The translations under genes and the position numbers were made by a program. Of a DNA stretch of 49,754 bases, positions 24,310-30,848 are shown in pieces (within the stretch, counting starts at the first letter, position 1; each line of letters starts with the position of its first letter). Where the stretch lies: contig DATEBA010000068.1 of the NCBI GenBank assembly GCA_035288045.1, forward strand, positions 1-49,754, written 5' to 3'. Below the pieces are notes generated by a model, which worked only from the letters and a program-made list of their open reading frames with translations, was not told where the DNA came from and searched no databases. Source of the stretch: DATEBA01 sp035288045 (lineage in GTDB: Bacteria > Actinomycetota > UBA4738 > HRBIN12).

Positions 24310-24876
24310 CTAGTCCTCTCCGAGGAGCGCCCGGCGGAGCTTGCGTATCGCCGCGAAGGTCCTCGTCTTCACGGTGCCCACAGGGATGCCGAGCTCCTCA
24401 GCGATCTGGGCCTGAGTGTGGCCGCCGAAGTAGGCCATCTCGAGCACCGTCCGTTGTTCCGACGGGAGGTCGGCGAGGGCGCCACGGACATGTCGACGGC
24501 GCTCCGCGAGCTCCGTGTCGTCCACGATCTCCTCCGCTACATCTTCGCCGGTCAGGGGCTCGAGGTTCGCAGCGCGCTCCCCCCGCTTCCTCATGCGATC
24601 CTCGCGCCGGACCGTGTCCACGGCGCGGTGGTGAACCAGAGCCAGGAAGAAGCCTCGGAACGGACCTCGCGCCGGGTCGTAGGCCTCGGGTGCGCGCCAC
24701 AGGGCAAGGAACGCGTCGTGGACGACCTCCTGGGCGAGCGCGGGCTGGCCGGTCACGCGAAGCGCCACGCCGTAGGCGGCCGGCGCGTATCGGCGGTACA
24801 GCGCCTCGAAGGCCGCCCGGTCTCCCCGGGCCAACCCGTCGTGCAGCTCCCGGTCGGAGCGGTCCCCCTCGCGCAT
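24310..24876 (-). CDS. ECF-type sigma factor
   Basis: 188 residues. Region 2 is DRAAFEALYRRYAPAAYGVALRVTGQ with DAFLALWR; region 4 is LPSEQRTVLEMAYFGGHTQAQIAEELGIPVGTVKTRT. It would direct RNA polymerase to a small set of promoters under control of the adjacent RskA-type anti-sigma factor, and resembles the SigK-like ECF group. Likely targets, by position only, are itself and the DUF4331 operon. It diverges from the glutaredoxin-like gene with a 39-bp gap. No SigA-like promoter was obvious, consistent with autoregulation. Confidence 0.92.
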   Translation of the reverse strand: MREGDRSDRELHDGLARGDRAAFEALYRRYAPAAYGVALRVTGQPALAQEVVHDAFLALWRAPEAYDPARGPFRGFFLALVHHRAVDTVRREDRMRKRGERAANLEPLTGEDVAEEIVDDTELAERRRHVRGALADLPSEQRTVLEMAYFGGHTQAQIAEELGIPVGTVKTRTFAAIRKLRRALLGED

Positions 24877-24902
24877 CCGGCCGTTGTACCACCCCGCGGC
24901 GA

Positions 24903-24908
24903 TACCAT
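24903..24908 (+). promoter_or_regulatory. -10 box for the glutaredoxin-like gene
   Basis: TACCAT ends seven bases before GTG 24916 and there is no ribosome-binding site, as in leaderless transcripts. Confidence 0.4.
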
Positions 24909-24915
24909 CACTCGA

Positions 24916-25170
24916 GTGTCGGCCAGGGTCGTGATGTACTCGAGACCGCGGTGCGGGCTGTGCGACCGAGCGCGGGAGGTCATCTTCGCCGTCGCGGCGC
25001 GCACTCCGTTCCAGTTCGACGAGGTGAACGTCGAGGGGGACGACGAGCTGGAGCTTCGCTACGGGCTGCGCGTGCCCGTGGTGCTCGTGGACGGCGCCGA
25101 GCTGTTCGAGGTGACGGTGGACGCCGACCTTCTGGCCGCGGCCGTGGGAGCCCGAGCGGCGGGCCGCTAG
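24916..25170 (+). CDS. Glutaredoxin-like thiol protein
   Basis: 84 residues from GTG 24916. VVMYSRPRCGLCDRAREVI has a redox-type Cys13-x2-Cys16, and VPVVLVDGAELFEVTVD holds the cis-Pro expected of thioredoxin folds. It belongs to the DUF836/glutaredoxin-like group of small single-domain proteins. The very long open frame upstream (to 24220) runs antisense through the sigma factor gene and is not coding. It precedes rex by 63 bases; in Streptomyces a similar glutaredoxin-like gene often lies near rex (from memory). Confidence 0.8.
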   Translation: MSARVVMYSRPRCGLCDRAREVIFAVAARTPFQFDEVNVEGDDELELRYGLRVPVVLVDGAELFEVTVDADLLAAAVGARAAGR

Positions 25171-25175
25171 TGCAT

Positions 25176-25204
25176 TTGAGAACGCCCTGGTCGCGAGCTA
25201 CGAT
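25176..25204 (+). promoter_or_regulatory. SigA-type promoter of rex
   Basis: TTGAGA (25176-25181), a 17-bp spacer and TACGAT (25199-25204) form the best vegetative promoter in the window. Transcription should begin around 25210-25212, at or next to a GTG. No Rex-type palindrome overlaps it. Confidence 0.65.
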
Positions 25205-25210
25205 CCATCC

Positions 25211-25237
25211 GTGTCCGCCCTGGGGCTCCCTGCGTGA
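25211..25237 (+). CDS. Possible leaderless 8-codon upstream ORF of rex
   Basis: GTG at the predicted transcription start begins MSALGLPA, whose TGA overlaps the rex start as GTGA. Without a clear ribosome-binding site for rex, this could deliver ribosomes to it. Purely positional evidence. Confidence 0.2.
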   Translation: MSALGLPA

Positions 25238-25908
25238 GGGAACGTCCGGTCCCTGAAGCGACCGTTGCCCGGCTGCCGCTGTACCTGCGTGCGCTGGTCG
25301 AGATGGCCGAGGGCGGCGCGGCGACCGTCTCGTCCGAATCGCTGGCCGAGGCCGCCGGCGTGAACTCGGCGAAGGTTCGAAAGGACCTCTCCCACCTCGG
25401 CTCCTACGGGACGCGCGGAGTCGGGTACGACGTCGCCTACCTGATCCACCAGATCCGACGAGAGCTGGGGCTCACCCAGGACTGGCCGGTGGTGATAGTA
25501 GGTGTCGGGAACCTCGGTCACGCGCTCGCGAACTATCGGGGATTCGCCGAGCGGGGCTTTCGGACCGAGGCGCTGGTCGACTCCGACCCGAGCAAGGTCG
25601 GGGAGGTCGTGGGTGGGCTGGTGGTCCGCAGCGTGGAGGACCTGCCTGCGATCGTGGGCGAGCACGACGTCGCGATCGGGGTCATCTGCACGCCGGCGGG
25701 AGCCGCCCAGGAGGTCGCCGACCTCCTCGTTGCGGCCGGGGTTCGATCGATCCTGAACTTCGCGCCCGTCATCCTCTCGGTGCCTGAGGGGGTTTCTCTG
25801 CGGAAGGTGGACCTGGCGATCGAGCTCCAGATCCTGGCCTTCTACGAGCAGCGCAAGGCCGCGCTCGCGGACGTGAAGGGACAGGGTGGCGCGGTCGCGG
25901 AGGCCTGA
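25234..25908 (+). CDS. rex: Redox-sensing transcriptional repressor Rex
   Basis: 224 residues. The N-terminal winged helix ends with VNSAKVRKDLSHLGSYGTRG then VGYDV, the Rex DNA-binding signature; the Rossmann motif GVGNLG is at 90-95, and LNFAPVILSVPEGVSLRKVDLAIELQIL is the C-terminal swap region. Rex dimers bind operators of the form TTGTGAAnnnnTTCACAA when NADH is low and release them when NADH rises. A perfect such site lies at 43644-43661 before the nuo operon. The GTG start at 25234 overlaps a short upstream frame. It converges on the b6f-like operon with a six-base gap. Confidence 0.95.
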   Translation: MRERPVPEATVARLPLYLRALVEMAEGGAATVSSESLAEAAGVNSAKVRKDLSHLGSYGTRGVGYDVAYLIHQIRRELGLTQDWPVVIVGVGNLGHALANYRGFAERGFRTEALVDSDPSKVGEVVGGLVVRSVEDLPAIVGEHDVAIGVICTPAGAAQEVADLLVAAGVRSILNFAPVILSVPEGVSLRKVDLAIELQILAFYEQRKAALADVKGQGGAVAEA

Positions 25909-25914
25909 CGCCCG

Positions 25915-26028
25915 CTACTTCGAGATCGTGATCCAGAGACCGATGAAGATCACGAGCATCATGACGCCGAACAGGATGAACTGGACGCTTCCCTGTTCGA
26001 TCAGCGGCATTTCGATCTGTCCGAGCAC
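25915..26028 (-). CDS. 37-residue single-helix membrane protein
   Basis: GTG 26028, with TAGGAG upstream formed by the previous stop. The peptide MLGQIEMPLIEQGSVQFILF continues into a hydrophobic helix and ends WITISK. It is the last gene of the b6f-like operon; single-helix subunits of similar size stabilise cytochrome b6f and oxidase complexes, so a subunit role is an inference. No family recognised. Confidence 0.6.
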   Translation of the reverse strand: MLGQIEMPLIEQGSVQFILFGVMMLVIFIGLWITISK

Positions 26029-26036
26029 CTCGTCTC

Positions 26037-26777
26037 CTATGCCGGGCCGTACCAGGGCGGCGCGGTGCCGCCGGTGAGGATCTCCTTGCGCCGCGCCTCT
26101 GCGCGGTCCAGCAGGGGCAGGTGAACGGCGAACAGAACGACCGACGCCCCCAGGAACATCCAGGAGTAGCGCGGGACGCTGCCGCTGTCGTGCTTGAGCA
26201 GCACCGTCACGGCCGGACCGCCCCCCGAATAGAAGGCGCGTGCGGCCGCGAGCGGGGTCCCACCGTCGGCGGATGTCGCGAAAGCGACGTCCTCGACCGT
26301 GAAATCGGTCGGCTGGATCGCGCCCGGCTCGTGGACTTCCATGCCCCCTTCCTCGTTCACGACCGCGGCGAAGAAGTCCTGGACGGCGCTCGTCACGCTC
26401 TGCTTCGCCGAAGCGAGCGCGAGCCCCGGCTCCTCCCACGGCGCTCCGGGGTAGCTCTCGATCTCGGGGAACTCCTGGGACCCAGACTCCACGCCCGCTT
26501 CGAGGACGACCCATGCAGGCTCAGCGCCGCGAGGCCCTAGGTTCACCGGGGTACCCGGCCCCTGGGACCAGTACCCGAATATCCATAGGGAGGACAGAAG
26601 CATCATCCAGCCCGAGAAGGCGACCATCAGCAAGAGGTAGCCCATCCAGCGCCCGAGGATGAGCGTGAGCATCAGGTAGACGCTTCCGATGAAGAGCACG
26701 ACGCCGGTTACGACGACGCCGGCGCCCTTCAGCAGGACGTCGCAGGCGATCTCGAAGCCGACGCAGGTCTCGTTCAT
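26037..26777 (-). CDS. Membrane protein of the b6f-like operon, family unknown
   Basis: 246 residues from ATG 26777, which overlaps the cytochrome c stop (ATGA). Two helices lie close together near the N-terminus (about 20-42 and 46-70) and one near the C-terminus (about 206-226); the 130 residues between them are soluble, acidic and contain no cofactor motif. The longer open frame to 26933 lies inside the cytochrome c gene. The tight coupling argues for a structural or assembly role in the same complex. No homologue known to me. Confidence 0.75.
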   Translation of the reverse strand: MNETCVGFEIACDVLLKGAGVVVTGVVLFIGSVYLMLTLILGRWMGYLLLMVAFSGWMMLLSSLWIFGYWSQGPGTPVNLGPRGAEPAWVVLEAGVESGSQEFPEIESYPGAPWEEPGLALASAKQSVTSAVQDFFAAVVNEEGGMEVHEPGAIQPTDFTVEDVAFATSADGGTPLAAARAFYSGGGPAVTVLLKHDSGSVPRYSWMFLGASVVLFAVHLPLLDRAEARRKEILTGGTAPPWYGPA

Positions 26778-27469
26778 GCGCTCGGGCTGGGCGTAGCGGC
26801 CGCTTCCGCGGCCTCCTTGTTGACGCACACGTTCTGATCGAAAGGCACGTTCTCTTCGTTCACGTGGATGAGGTACTGGACGATGTCCTCTATCTGCTGG
26901 TCGTGAAGCGCGCCCTGGTACTTGATGCTCCACGAGGGCATCGGCGTGCCGGGCCGGCCCTGCTCGATCGTGCTCCTTAGGTCCGCGAGACTCTTGATCG
27001 CCGCGTGCCCGGTGTTCGGGCCGCCGCAGACGTTGGTCAGGTTCGGCGTCGTGTAGACGAGGCCGCCGGCGATGATCTTGCTTCCCCGAAGCTCCGGGCC
27101 GTGACAGCGGACGCAGCCGACCCCCAGCTGGTTCTCCTCTCCGAAGAGCTCGACGGCAGCGCGTCCACGCTCGATCGCTAGCCCCTTGATGTCACCTTCC
27201 TGCTCCTGATTGATCGAGGGCTCCTGGAGCCAAACCAGCGGTATCCAGATCACGAAGAACGTGACCAGCACGACCCCCCAACCCTGGAGCCGGTTGAGCA
27301 GCGGGGTCTCGAGGTCCGGGTCCGACGGCCCGGGCCGCATCGCCCGCGGGACGTCGGGTCTCTCGGCCCGCATCCTGCCCCGGATCGAGAGCGCGCCGAT
27401 CGCCACTGCGACGAAGATCGCGCCACCGACGGCGAGGATGACGCCCTGCGCGGTCGTGAGCGCGAGCAT
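26774..27469 (-). CDS. Membrane-bound monohaem cytochrome c
   Basis: 231 residues from ATG 27469. Two hydrophobic helices (about 8-28 and 64-81) precede a cytochrome c domain with haem site Cys119-x2-Cys122-His123 (CVRCHGPELRG) and a probable axial Met in GTPMPSW. The late QQIEDIVQYLIHVNEEN helix is typical. It probably passes electrons from the Rieske protein toward the caa3 oxidase encoded at 34172. The start overlaps the Rieske stop by one base. Actinobacterial QcrC usually has two haems; this one has one. Confidence 0.88.
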   Translation of the reverse strand: MLALTTAQGVILAVGGAIFVAVAIGALSIRGRMRAERPDVPRAMRPGPSDPDLETPLLNRLQGWGVVLVTFFVIWIPLVWLQEPSINQEQEGDIKGLAIERGRAAVELFGEENQLGVGCVRCHGPELRGSKIIAGGLVYTTPNLTNVCGGPNTGHAAIKSLADLRSTIEQGRPGTPMPSWSIKYQGALHDQQIEDIVQYLIHVNEENVPFDQNVCVNKEAAEAAATPSPSA

Positions 27470-28206
27470 CAGACGCAGAACGGGCCCTCGATGCCCTTGC
27501 CGGTGGTGTCGGTTCCGCGCGGGGGGCCGAGGATGACCGTGGCCGTGTCGACGACCAGCTCCTCGCCCTCCAGCGTGATCGGGAAGCGGTCCATGCCGCG
27601 CGGCGCCGGGCCGAGCTCGTACTCGCCGACCTGGTTGTACTTGGAGCCGTGGCAGGGGCACTCGAACCACTTCGAGGTGTCGCAGAACGGCACGCGGCAT
27701 CCGAGGTGGACGCACCGCTGGTACAGGGCCATGACCCCCTCGACCACGACCCCGTCGGCGACGTAGTCGACGCCGTACTCCTCGTCGACGCCCTTCGCGT
27801 CGTACTTGACGATGTAGAAACGGCCCTGTCCGAAGTAGAAGGGTTGCCCGCCTGCCGCCTCGATCTCGGCGATGATGTCCGCGAGCTTGCCGGGCCTGAG
27901 CCTCGAGCCGAACCCTCCCTTCAGGTTCGGCCAGAGGAAGGCGATCGTCGCCGCGCCGAACTGCGCCCCGAACACGGCGAGCGAGCCGAGCAGCGACCGC
28001 CGAAGGAAGTCCCGGCGGGCGACGGGCTTCGGCGCCGCGGCCGGAGGGGTGCGCTCCGCGACCGGCACGGACGCGGCGGCTTCCGCCTCGCGCTGCGCGC
28101 GGCGGGCCCGCAGGAACGAGAGGCCTAAGATGATCGCGAACAGGTCGACCACCACCATGACGACGAGGGCGGCGAGGGTTCCGGTGGAAAGGCCGAGCGC
28201 GCTCAT
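27469..28206 (-). CDS. Rieske iron-sulfur protein
   Basis: 245 residues. The [2Fe-2S] ligands are Cys165/His167 and Cys183/His186 (CVHLGC and CPCHGS), with Cys170 and Cys185 for the disulfide. There is an extra N-terminal helix (about 10-31) before a twin-arginine-like RRDFLRR at 64-70 and a second helix, so two or three membrane spans, as in actinobacterial QcrA. It takes electrons from quinol at the Qo site and hands them to cytochrome c. ATG 28206 overlaps the cytochrome b subunit IV stop (ATGA). Confidence 0.93.
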   Translation of the reverse strand: MSALGLSTGTLAALVVMVVVDLFAIILGLSFLRARRAQREAEAAASVPVAERTPPAAAPKPVARRDFLRRSLLGSLAVFGAQFGAATIAFLWPNLKGGFGSRLRPGKLADIIAEIEAAGGQPFYFGQGRFYIVKYDAKGVDEEYGVDYVADGVVVEGVMALYQRCVHLGCRVPFCDTSKWFECPCHGSKYNQVGEYELGPAPRGMDRFPITLEGEELVVDTATVILGPPRGTDTTGKGIEGPFCV

Positions 28207-29033
28207 AGCTCGAAGAACACTCCCTGCGCCCACGGCCAGATCCAGTTGTAGCCGGGGCCGCGGAAGAACGACCCGATGATCGTGACGGTCGCGCCGAACA
28301 TGAACAGGATCGTGAACAGCGTGATCGCGATCTTGCGGTCGCCGGGCTTCACGCTCGGATTGCGGTCGACGTAGGGCACCACGGCGAGCCCCACGAGGAT
28401 GAAGCTCGGGATCGTGATGCCGGCGATCATCGGATGGAAGTACCGCAGGAGCTCCTGGAGGCCGAGGAAGTACCAGGGCGCCTTCGACGGGTTCGGAGTG
28501 AGGTTGGGATTCGCAAGCTCACGAAGAGGAGCGTTCACGAACGTGGAGAAGACCGTGAGGGCCGCGAGAACCACAAGCAGGGCGATGAACTCCTCGATCA
28601 ACAGGTGTGGGAACACGTTGATCCGGTCACCCTGCTCGCGCTCTACACGTTGGATCCCTTCCGGCGGCACGAGGGCAAGGAGGCGGTGCTTCTCCGGAAC
28701 GCCCTTCCTCGGCGCCGGGACGTTTCCGGTGGGCATGGGGGCGGTTCGAAGCGGCGCGGCCGATGCGACCGCCGCCGGAGCCGCCGGAGGTGCCGCCGCC
28801 GGAGGTGCCGCTGCCGGAGGTGCCGCTGCCGGAGGTGCCGCTGCCGGGGGTGCCGCTGCCGGGGCCGCCGGCGTGGGAGCGGCGGGCGTCTCGCCCGTCT
28901 TCTCCCGATGGGCGCGAACTGCGGCCGAGCGCGCGCGGCCCTCGGCCACGCGCCGGTCGGTACCCTTGGCGAGCTCGGCCTCCAGGACCTTGTCGAGGGT
29001 CTCCTGATCGAGCGGCGTCTCGTCTCGCGGCAT
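28203..29033 (-). CDS. Cytochrome b, C-terminal (subunit IV-like) part with Ala/Pro-rich extension
   Basis: 276 residues. The first 120 residues are soluble: a charged helix, then five AAPPA-type repeats coded by a 15-bp tandem repeat. The rest, from about 140, has three or four helices and the Qo loop NPSKAPWYFLGLQELLRYFHP. The usual PEWY of the Qo site reads APWY here, a variant known from menaquinol-using complexes. With the b6-like protein at 29042 it makes a complete, split cytochrome b. Start ATG 29033, eight bases after the b6 stop. Confidence 0.88.
   Translation of the reverse strand: MPRDETPLDQETLDKVLEAELAKGTDRRVAEGRARSAAVRAHREKTGETPAAPTPAAPAAAPPAAAPPAAAPPAAAPPAAAPPAAPAAVASAAPLRTAPMPTGNVPAPRKGVPEKHRLLALVPPEGIQRVEREQGDRINVFPHLLIEEFIALLVVLAALTVFSTFVNAPLRELANPNLTPNPSKAPWYFLGLQELLRYFHPMIAGITIPSFILVGLAVVPYVDRNPSVKPGDRKIAITLFTILFMFGATVTIIGSFFRGPGYNWIWPWAQGVFFEL
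28786..28860 (-). repeat. 15-bp tandem repeat, five copies
   Basis: On the plus strand GGAGGTGCCGCTGCC repeats five times with three single-base differences, all in frame. It encodes the Ala/Pro linker of the cytochrome b subunit IV-like protein and may vary in copy number between strains. Confidence 0.85.
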
Positions 29034-29041
29034 ATCTTCTC

Positions 29042-29812
29042 CTACAGCGGTCCCGAGATCCCGCCGTCCTTGCGGATCCGCCAGAAGTGGACGGACATGA
29101 AGACCACGATCACGAAGGGCAAGGCCAGCACGTGAAGGACGTACCATCGGAGAAGCGTGTTCGGCCCAACCACCGCGCCGCCGAGAAGCAGGAAGTTCGC
29201 CTGCCTCGCGATGAGCGGCGCATAGCCGCCGAGGCTCGTGCCCACCGTGACCGCCCAGATCGCTAACTGGTCCCACGGAAGCAGGTATCCCGTGAACGAG
29301 AGCCCGAGCGTGAGGAACAGCAGGACGACGCCGACCACCCAGTTGAACTCGCGCGGCGGCTTGTATGCGCCGGTGTAGAACACCCGCGCCATGTGCAGCG
29401 TCACGGAGAGCACCATCAGGTGGGCGCCCCACCGGTGGATGTTCCGGACGAGGTCGCCGAAGAACACCGTCGTGCGGATCGCCTGCATGTCGCCGTAGGC
29501 CTGGGCCGAAGCGACGTCTGCCGTCGGCCGGTAGAAGAACATCAGGAAGATGCCGGTGACCGTGAGAAGGATGAACAGGAAGAACGAGAGGCCGCCCAGG
29601 CAGAAGGTGTAGGTCAGCTTCAGCCCGTGCCGTTTCATCTTGGTCGGGTGGAGGTGGTAGAGGACGTTATTCATCGTCGCGAGCGCGCGGTCCCGGGACG
29701 TGTCCTTGTAGCCCCTCCGGAAGATCGAGCCCGGCCGGAAGATCGACTTCCAGACCTCGGTGTCGCGCACCCGGTCCAGCAGCTCCATGGGCGACGGCGG
29801 CTTGAGCTTCAA
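29042..29812 (-). CDS. Cytochrome b6-like subunit (N-terminal cytochrome b)
   Basis: 256 residues from TTG 29812 with GGGAGGA upstream. Haem b ligands are His126/His140 and His227/His242; the second pair is 15 apart, as in cytochrome b6, rather than 14 as in bc1. Cys71 in TFCLGG matches the b6 cysteine that binds haem ci. The end IRKDGGISGPL is almost the b6 C-terminus. Four membrane helices are expected. The roughly 50 N-terminal residues are longer than in plants. It oxidises menaquinol together with subunit IV and the Rieske protein (inference on quinone type from the menaquinone genes nearby). Confidence 0.92.
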   Translation of the reverse strand: MKLKPPSPMELLDRVRDTEVWKSIFRPGSIFRRGYKDTSRDRALATMNNVLYHLHPTKMKRHGLKLTYTFCLGGLSFFLFILLTVTGIFLMFFYRPTADVASAQAYGDMQAIRTTVFFGDLVRNIHRWGAHLMVLSVTLHMARVFYTGAYKPPREFNWVVGVVLLFLTLGLSFTGYLLPWDQLAIWAVTVGTSLGGYAPLIARQANFLLLGGAVVGPNTLLRWYVLHVLALPFVIVVFMSVHFWRIRKDGGISGPL

Positions 29813-29842
29813 GTGTCCTCCCTACCCCCTCGCGTCCGTTCC

Positions 29843-30241
29843 CTAGTCCGCCTCGGCTGCCTGCGACTCGGGAACCTCGGCCATCTGCCGCACGCCGCCC
29901 GATCCCTCGGGCAGCCGCGCGTAGTACAACGTGTCGGTGGGGCAACGATCCACGCAGACGGAGCACCGCGTGCAGGCGTTGTCGTCCACCACGAAGATCG
30001 CCGTCGCTCCCCTCACCTCCGCCTCGACCGCTTCGTCGGCGGCGCCCTCGACGATCTCCGTAGACATCATATAGATGCAGTTCCACGGGCAGACGTCCTC
30101 GCAGGCCCGGCAGAGGATGCAGTTGTCCGGGTCGAGCATCAGGTGTTTGGGCGACCTCACGCCCTGCGAGAGCCATGCGGGGTCGACGGTCTCGACGACG
30201 TAGTCGGTGCGGATGTCGACCTCGGTCTTAGTGAACGGCAC
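29843..30241 (-). CDS. Two-cluster [4Fe-4S] ferredoxin subunit
   Basis: 132 residues. Two full motifs: Cys41/44/47/51 (CILCRACEDVCP) and Cys90/93/96/100 (CTRCSVCVDRCP), the layout of low-potential 2[4Fe-4S] ferredoxins, with a roughly 40-residue N-terminal extension and an acidic 40-residue loop between the clusters. No membrane helix. It is inside the Rieske/cytochrome b operon, between a membrane protein and cytochrome b6, which is not usual for bc1 or b6f operons. It may be a soluble electron entry or exit module. Start GTG 30241. Confidence 0.9.
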   Translation of the reverse strand: MPFTKTEVDIRTDYVVETVDPAWLSQGVRSPKHLMLDPDNCILCRACEDVCPWNCIYMMSTEIVEGAADEAVEAEVRGATAIFVVDDNACTRCSVCVDRCPTDTLYYARLPEGSGGVRQMAEVPESQAAEAD

Positions 30242-30258
30242 CTACACCACCCCCGCGG

Positions 30259-30672
30259 TCATCGGTAGCCTCCGGCCGGCCGCTCCGCGGACCGTCCCCG
30301 CAGCTTCCTCCGGTGGTTCTGGAGCAGAGCCGCGGCGACGAGGAAGGTGACGAACGGTCCGATGATGAGGCCCGTCGCGACCAGGTCGCGGACCTTGTTC
30401 AGCCAGAAGCCGTCCAGGGGGATCCAGTCCAATCCGAAGAACGGTATCAGGTAGCCCTGGCCCGACCCATCCCAGCCGTCGAGCCGCTGGTCGGCGTAGT
30501 AGAGCCACCAGGAGGGGATGACGGCCATCGAGATGAGGATCGCGAATGAGAACCCGACGGAGAACACAACCGCCTTCGTCCAGGTCCACTCGAAGTCCCG
30601 GATGAGCCCCGACAGACGCTGCGCCGCGGGGGTGAGCCGCTCCTTGAGGGCCTTCGGGATCGGAGCCTTCAT
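30259..30672 (-). CDS. First gene of the b6f-like operon: two-helix membrane protein
   Basis: 137 residues, ATG 30672 with AGAGGA upstream. Helices at about 33-55 (TKAVVFSVGFSFAILISMAV) and 97-117, with a 40-residue Trp/Tyr/Gly-rich extracytoplasmic loop between them and a basic tail. No cofactor motif or known family. It probably anchors the ferredoxin or another peripheral subunit to the complex (inference from position). Its upstream TATAAT is the operon promoter candidate. Confidence 0.75.
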   Translation of the reverse strand: MKAPIPKALKERLTPAAQRLSGLIRDFEWTWTKAVVFSVGFSFAILISMAVIPSWWLYYADQRLDGWDGSGQGYLIPFFGLDWIPLDGFWLNKVRDLVATGLIIGPFVTFLVAAALLQNHRRKLRGRSAERPAGGYR

Positions 30673-30707
30673 GTCCTCTTTCTCATCGGTCCGTGGTGAG
30701 CCGGCAG

Positions 30708-30713
30708 ATTATA
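30708..30713 (-). promoter_or_regulatory. -10 box of the b6f-like operon
   Basis: Minus-strand TATAAT lies 35 bases before ATG 30672, leaving a leader of about 28 bases. No good -35 is visible; the preceding sequence is G-rich. Confidence 0.5.
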
Positions 30714-30830
30714 GCCGTGAGGCACGCGCCCCCCCGCCGGGGTCGGCCTCGGCGTCCTCGGCGAGGACGTCCCAAGCACGGCGCCACTATGGAGGCTGGG
30801 GGGCGGGGTCGCAACCAACTCCATGCTGCC

Positions 30831-30836
30831 TAGACT
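30831..30836 (+). promoter_or_regulatory. Candidate -10 box of ccdA
   Basis: TAGACT, 12 bases before GTG 30849, in the 176-bp divergent region that separates the b6f-like operon from the cytochrome maturation genes. Same hexamer as before the nuo operon. Confidence 0.3.
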
Positions 30837-30848
30837 GGAACACCGATC

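Noticed and set aside
24220..24915. N-terminal extension of the glutaredoxin-like protein by 232 residues
   Set aside because: That stretch is antisense to the sigma and anti-sigma genes; the glutaredoxin fold begins at GTG 24916.
28786..28860. Possible CRISPR or non-coding repeat array
   Set aside because: Units are 15 bp with no spacers and stay in frame in a conserved subunit gene, so it is a coding minisatellite.
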